From assembly GCA_964558325.1 (NCBI GenBank), contig CAZLCX010000001.1, positions 93,554 through 157,553 of the forward strand: a stretch of 64,000 nt of DNA, read 5' to 3'. The notes below the pieces were generated by a model that had not been told where the DNA came from, did no database searches, and was given only the letters and a program-made list of their open reading frames with translations. Of this stretch, positions 60,069 to 64,000 are shown in pieces. This DNA is from Halonatronomonas sp964558325 (GTDB lineage: Bacteria; Bacillota; Halanaerobiia; Halanaerobiales; Halarsenatibacteraceae). The first letter of the stretch is position 1. The number at the start of each line of letters is the position of its first letter. Both the position numbers and the translations under genes were made by a program.

Positions 60069-60680
60069 TTGGTAAATAAAAAGGAGCTTATTTTAATTAG
60101 ACATGGTGAAACTAAATGGAATAAAATCAAGAGATATCAGGGCCATATGGATATTGAATTGAATGATTGGGGCAGGCAGCAGGCTGAAGAAGCAGCTAGA
60201 GAGCTGGCAAATTTAGATATTAATTATTTCGCCAGTAGTGATTTAAAAAGAGCAAAGACAACAGCCGAAATTATAGCTTCATTTCATCAGAATAATGTTT
60301 TAGAATTGAAAGAACTTAGAGAAATGAATTTTGGCGATTGGGAAGGTAAGAGTTTTAAAGAAATACAGAATGAAAATCCTCTGAACTTTCAAAAGTGGAT
60401 TAAAGATCCAGTTAAGTATTCTCCTCCTTCAGGTGAAAATTTAAAAGAATTTCAAAAAAGGGTTCTCCAGGGATTTAATCAAGTCTTAGAAAAAGAGGCT
60501 GAAAGAAATGTAATAATAACACATGGTGGAGTTATCATGGTATATCTGGCAACTATTTTAGAGATGCCCCTAATTAACTATCGTAAATTTAAAGTTGCTA
60601 ATACCGGTATTACTAAGGTAGATATTTATGATAATAATTATGTCTTAAAACTCTTTAATAGCCAGAATCATCTAAAGTAA
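60069..60680 (+). CDS. cobC: Alpha-ribazole-5'-phosphate phosphatase
   Basis: 203-residue histidine-phosphatase superfamily enzyme with LIRHGETKWN (His of RHGE is the phospho-acceptor), KELREMNFGDWEGKSF and the second His in VIITHGGVIMVY. In this operon it should dephosphorylate alpha-ribazole phosphate or cobalamin phosphate (CobC/CobZ step). Family members elsewhere act on sugar phosphates, but the position last in the cobalamin operon is decisive. TTG start at 60069, 8 bases after GGAGGT. Confidence 0.85.
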   Translation: MVNKKELILIRHGETKWNKIKRYQGHMDIELNDWGRQQAEEAARELANLDINYFASSDLKRAKTTAEIIASFHQNNVLELKELREMNFGDWEGKSFKEIQNENPLNFQKWIKDPVKYSPPSGENLKEFQKRVLQGFNQVLEKEAERNVIITHGGVIMVYLATILEMPLINYRKFKVANTGITKVDIYDNNYVLKLFNSQNHLK

Positions 60681-60785
60681 GAAAATATAATTTATTAACA
60701 AGGAGTTTCATAATTAATCTATAATTATATTATTAAGAAAACAAAATAAAATAACCTGTCTTTAGCATAAAAAGGGGGCAAAATC

Positions 60786-61226
60786 ATGAAAAAGATTTTA
60801 ATTGCTGTTGATGGTTCTAAGCATTCCAAAAAGGCTGCTAAGAAGGGTGCGGAATTGGCCAGGTCTCTTAATTCAGAAGTCACATTGATAAATGTTGTCC
60901 CGGAGATTACTGCCAGCTCAGCTTCGGCTTATTATGCAACTGTCCAGACAGAAGGATTACTGGAAAGAAGAGAAGCTTATATGGAAAGAGGCCAGAATAT
61001 TTTAGATGAAGCTAAAGAGTTGATTGCTGAAGAGGGAGTAACTGCTAAAACAGAAATTGATGTTGGAGATCCAGCTGACTTAATCTGTGATTATGCTGTT
61101 GAACATGGATTTGATTTAATTGTAATAGCTGATAAAGGATTAGGAGCAGTTAAAAGATTTCTTTTAGGCAGTATAACCGACAAAGTTGTCCATCATGCCA
61201 AAACATCTGTCTTAATTGTAAAGTAA
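60786..61226 (+). CDS. Universal stress protein UspA family
   Basis: 146-residue Usp domain protein. ILIAVDGSKHSKKA at the N-terminus and the ATP-binding GLGAVKRFLLGS pattern near residue 118 show the nucleotide-binding subgroup. It is monocistronic: about 100 bases of AT-rich sequence lie in front and a strong hairpin terminator behind. The specific stress role is not readable. Good RBS AAGGGGG. Confidence 0.9.
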   Translation: MKKILIAVDGSKHSKKAAKKGAELARSLNSEVTLINVVPEITASSASAYYATVQTEGLLERREAYMERGQNILDEAKELIAEEGVTAKTEIDVGDPADLICDYAVEHGFDLIVIADKGLGAVKRFLLGSITDKVVHHAKTSVLIVK

Positions 61227-61249
61227 ATTAAATTAATATTATTTATGTT

Positions 61250-61277
61250 ACGGCCGGCTTTTTGCCGGTCGTATTTT
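61250..61277 (+). terminator. Intrinsic terminator after the usp gene
   Basis: ACGGCCGGC (61250-61258) pairs with GCCGGTCGT (61264-61272; one G-U) across a TTTTT loop, then ATTTTT follows. The stem is strong. Confidence 0.85.
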
Positions 61278-61305
61278 TAATCTTATTTTAGAAAGGGAGG
61301 ATAAA

Positions 61306-62223
61306 ATGATTTTACGAAAACTGTTTGTTGTCTTTTTAGTTTTAATAGTTGCTGGAGCAATTTTTGGTCTATTTTTTTATTCTAACGATGCAGATGTTAT
61401 GGAAGATAAAATAGCATTTCTTTCTTTTCAGGGTCCAATTCAGGAAGGTTTAGCAGGTTTTGGAACAGGAGTTATAACACCTGGGCGGGTTGCAAAAAGT
61501 CTAGATGATGTTAAAAATGTTAATGGAGTTAAAGCTGTAGTATTGAGAATAGATTCTCCAGGAGGCTCAATTGGAGCTTCTCAGGAAATATATAATTTAA
61601 TTTCAAATTATGAAATGCCAGTTGTTATTTCTATGGGAGATATGGCAGCTTCTGGCGGTTATTATATTGCGGCTGCAGCAGATAGGATTGTAGCTCATCC
61701 AGGAACCATGACCGGCTCTATCGGAGTAATAACAACTTTTTATGACCCAGATGGACTTCTAGAAAAATTAGGTATAGAAAGAGAAACTGTTATGTCTGGA
61801 GAACATAAAGATATGTTTTCTAGAACTTTAACTGAGGAAGAAAGAGAAAAAATGCAAACTTTATCAGATGAAGCCTATAATCAGTTTATAAATCATATAG
61901 CTGAGGGCAGGAATATGGAAGAAGACGATATCTTACCCCACGCAACTGGAGAGATATTTTTAGGGAGTCAGGCATTAGAATATAATTTAGTAGATTCTCT
62001 AGGAGGGCGCAGCGAAGCTTTAAAAATAGCTGGTGAATTATCAGGTATAGAAGATCCAGAATATTATTATCCATCAGAGCCTGGGATTTTTCAGAGGATG
62101 AGTGATTTGGCTGTTAAGATCCCTCAAATTATCCAGGGACAAAAAGATCCTGAACTTATTTTACTTGAGAGATTAGAAAATGGTTTAAAACCGGCCTTAA
62201 AATATCAGGTTCCAGGTTTTTAA
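61306..62223 (+). CDS. sppA: Signal peptide peptidase SppA (S49 family)
   Basis: 305-residue membrane-anchored serine protease that degrades cleaved signal peptides. One N-terminal transmembrane helix (about residues 7-25). The catalytic Ser116 is in AASGGYY and Lys168 in GEHKDMF; their spacing of 52 equals that of Bacillus SppA (147/199). IDSPGGSIGASQEI is conserved. GGGAGG precedes the ATG. It is the short, single-domain type usual in Gram-positives. The following membrane protein gene may be co-transcribed. Confidence 0.92.
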   Translation: MILRKLFVVFLVLIVAGAIFGLFFYSNDADVMEDKIAFLSFQGPIQEGLAGFGTGVITPGRVAKSLDDVKNVNGVKAVVLRIDSPGGSIGASQEIYNLISNYEMPVVISMGDMAASGGYYIAAAADRIVAHPGTMTGSIGVITTFYDPDGLLEKLGIERETVMSGEHKDMFSRTLTEEEREKMQTLSDEAYNQFINHIAEGRNMEEDDILPHATGEIFLGSQALEYNLVDSLGGRSEALKIAGELSGIEDPEYYYPSEPGIFQRMSDLAVKIPQIIQGQKDPELILLERLENGLKPALKYQVPGF

Positions 62224-62253
62224 TTATTTTTGTTTAGAAAGTGAGATGATAAA

Positions 62254-62814
62254 ATGAGATTTTATGATTTGATTTATGGCATAATTTTTGCGCCTCAAAG
62301 GACAATCTTAAAAATCAAGAAATTTGAACCGATAGCGGCTGGATTTTTTGTTCTATTTATATCTTCTTTCATCCTAACTATAACAAATACAAATCTAATT
62401 TTTAGGGCTGATATAATAAATTTTTTGCCATTATCTTTAGTTAGTGTTTTTGGTTATATATTTGGAATGATTTTTCTAACTTTAGTCTTTACTTTTTTGA
62501 GTAAGTTTTTAGGTGGTTCCGGTGATTATTTTCCCCTGGTTACAGGTCTATCACTAAGCACAATAGTATTTATATTTCTGCCAGTTGGGCTATTCATTGC
62601 AGAATTTACATCAATCTTAATGATAAATGACTTTATAAAAGTTCTAATTGTCATCTGGTATTTCTTGCTTGCAATTGAAGTTATCAGAAAAACTCAGGAG
62701 ATATCTTTATTTAGTTCTCTTTTAACAATTTTTGGTTCATTTGCAAGTTTAATTATTCTAGGATTAATAATATCAGTAAGTATTGCCGGGAGTTTAATGA
62801 CTTTATTTAGCTAG
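62254..62814 (+). CDS. YIP1-domain-like membrane protein
   Basis: 186-residue protein with about five transmembrane helices (roughly 28-48, 60-80, 90-115, 125-142, 150-180). The short N-terminal region FYDLIYGIIFAPQRTIL resembles the entry to YIP1/YckC-type domains, which have no assigned role in bacteria. It follows sppA by 30 bases and precedes the FAD oxidoreductase by 17. AAAGTGAG serves as a weak RBS. Identification is by topology and entry motif only. Confidence 0.55.
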   Translation: MRFYDLIYGIIFAPQRTILKIKKFEPIAAGFFVLFISSFILTITNTNLIFRADIINFLPLSLVSVFGYIFGMIFLTLVFTFLSKFLGGSGDYFPLVTGLSLSTIVFIFLPVGLFIAEFTSILMINDFIKVLIVIWYFLLAIEVIRKTQEISLFSSLLTIFGSFASLIILGLIISVSIAGSLMTLFS

Positions 62815-62831
62815 ATAAATGGAGGGTTAAA

Positions 62832-64000
62832 ATGTATGATATAGCAATTATTGGCGGGGGAGTAGTTGGGACTGCAATTGCCAGAGAACTTTCCAAATAT
62901 GAATTAAATACTGTCTTACTGGAAAAGGAATCTGATGTTAGTACCGGGGCTTCAAAGGCAAATAGTGGGATTGTACATGGTGGCTATGTTGGTAAGGCAG
63001 GGACATTAAAGGGTGAACTATGTATAAAAGGTAATCAGGCTTTCAAAAAACTTGATCAAGAATTAAATTTTGGCTTTAGAAGTCCTGGGGCCCTGGTGAT
63101 TGGATTTAATCAAAAGGATAAAAAACAGCTTGAAAAGATTTATGAGAATGCACTGGCAGTTGGCCATCAAGAAGACGATATTGAAATAATTGATTATAAT
63201 AAAATTAAATCATTAGAGCCAAATATCAATGAAGAAGTTGAAATGGCTTTTTACTGCCGTTCAGTCGGGGTGGCATCTCCCTATGAAATGGTTATTGCCT
63301 TAGCTGAAAATGCAGTTGCTAATGGAGTCAAGCTCAAATTATCCTCAGAGGTTACTGATCTAAATAAAAAAGAAGATTATTTTGAAATTATCACTGAAAA
63401 AGAAAATTATAAGAGCAGATATGTAATTAATGCTGCCGGGACTGGCAGCGAAAAAGTAGCCTCTTATCTTGGGGCAGATAATTTTTCAATAACTCCCAGG
63501 AGGGGCCAGTATATCTTATTTGGCAAGGATCAGGCTGACCTCGTTGAAAAAGTTATTTTTCAGACCCCTACTCCTGAGACTAAAGGGGTACTGGTAACCA
63601 CCACTTATCATGGTAACTTCATGATTGGGCCAAATAGTGAAGAAATAGATAAACCAGAAAATATTGATACAACCATTGAAGAATTAGAAAATATTATAGA
63701 AACAGCCAGGAAATCAATTCCTGATTTCAATTTAAAAAGGGCCCTCACAACCTTTGCAGGAGTAAGAGCCAGTTCTGACCGGAATGACTTTATTATTGAA
63801 GAGAGTCAGGTGCCTAATTTCATTAATGTTGCTGGAATTGATTCCCCAGGTTTAACAGCTTCACCTGCAATAGCAGAGAAAGTAGTTGCTATTTTAGAAG
63901 ATTCAGGCCTTAAACTAAAAACAAATAATAATTTTGATCCTGAAAGAGAACCAATAATTAAAGTAAAAGATGAAAGCTTTGCTGGTGAAATAGATGCTGA
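62832..64000 (+). CDS. GlpA-like NAD(P)/FAD-dependent oxidoreductase, 5' part
   Basis: Partial gene; about 389 codons are visible with no stop before the window ends. The N-terminal FAD loop IAIIGGGVVGTAIARELS at residues 4-21, ASKANSGIVHGGY near residue 45 and the C-terminal VTTTYHGNFMIGPNSEE, ASSDRNDF and GIDSPGLTASPAIAE place it in the DAO/GlpA-like family found with BFD-type [2Fe-2S] tails in anaerobes. Substrates include glycerol-3-phosphate or 2-hydroxyacids; the exact one is open because the rest lies outside. The ATG has GGAGGG 8 bases ahead. Confidence 0.82.
   Translation, partial: MYDIAIIGGGVVGTAIARELSKYELNTVLLEKESDVSTGASKANSGIVHGGYVGKAGTLKGELCIKGNQAFKKLDQELNFGFRSPGALVIGFNQKDKKQLEKIYENALAVGHQEDDIEIIDYNKIKSLEPNINEEVEMAFYCRSVGVASPYEMVIALAENAVANGVKLKLSSEVTDLNKKEDYFEIITEKENYKSRYVINAAGTGSEKVASYLGADNFSITPRRGQYILFGKDQADLVEKVIFQTPTPETKGVLVTTTYHGNFMIGPNSEEIDKPENIDTTIEELENIIETARKSIPDFNLKRALTTFAGVRASSDRNDFIIEESQVPNFINVAGIDSPGLTASPAIAEKVVAILEDSGLKLKTNNNFDPEREPIIKVKDESFAGEIDA

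Overview
The window reads as an AT-rich, low-GC Gram-positive-type anaerobic fermenter, most likely a halophile of the Halanaerobiales. The evidence is the gene content (amino-acid fermentation, corrinoid methyltransferases, an Na+-coupled betaine transporter, superoxide reductase plus rubrerythrin), Firmicute-style AGGAGG ribosome binding sites, frequent TTG/GTG starts and acidic proteins. The taxonomy is inference; no rRNA gene is present.

Layout. (1) 1-240: start of an iron-sulfur flavoprotein that leaves the window. (2) 328-16347: a lysine fermentation locus. kamA is on the minus strand, followed by an amino-acid racemase, an amidohydrolase and a sigma-54 activator, then one long operon: LysO-like transporter, KamB-like reactivase, kamD, kamE, kal, kce, kdd, hbd, CoA-transferase alpha, thiolase, CoA-transferase beta. 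Near-consensus sigma-54 promoters lie upstream of both kamA and the operon. (3) 16348-41834: a C1/methylamine module: BCCT betaine transporter, corrinoid protein, MttB-family methyltransferase, a second identical-looking corrinoid protein interrupted by a 100-N assembly gap, a second MttB, a hydantoinase-A-like protein, a DUF1638 protein, methyl-THF:corrinoid methyltransferase, HdrA-like proteins, MetV, MetF, HdrC, a double HdrA, MvhD, a Flx-like NADH module, a third MttB, formate-THF ligase and the corrinoid-protein reactivator. (4) 41849-54699: ComFB, free-Met-sulfoxide reductase, DUF4438, GH31, oxidative-stress proteins, pseudouridine catabolism, Pgi, GH13, a membrane-anchored probable pseudokinase and NadE. 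(5) 54780-60680: an MFS transporter, then a cobalamin riboswitch and terminator controlling a salvage operon (CblT, CblS, BtuF-like, CobU, CobS, CobC). (6) 60786-64000: Usp, SppA, a YIP1-type membrane protein and the 5' part of a GlpA-like FAD oxidoreductase.

How they fit together. Lysine is converted through 3,5-diaminohexanoate to acetoacetate and crotonyl-CoA; Hbd, thiolase and CoA transferase process the C4 units. Methylated quaternary amines, probably betaines brought in by the BCCT carrier, are demethylated by MttB onto corrinoid proteins and passed to THF. Methyl-THF can then meet MetFV and a large Hdr/Flx complex linking NADH and low-potential carriers. KamDE and the methyltransferases both need B12, which fits the riboswitch-controlled corrinoid/alpha-ribazole salvage operon in the same window.
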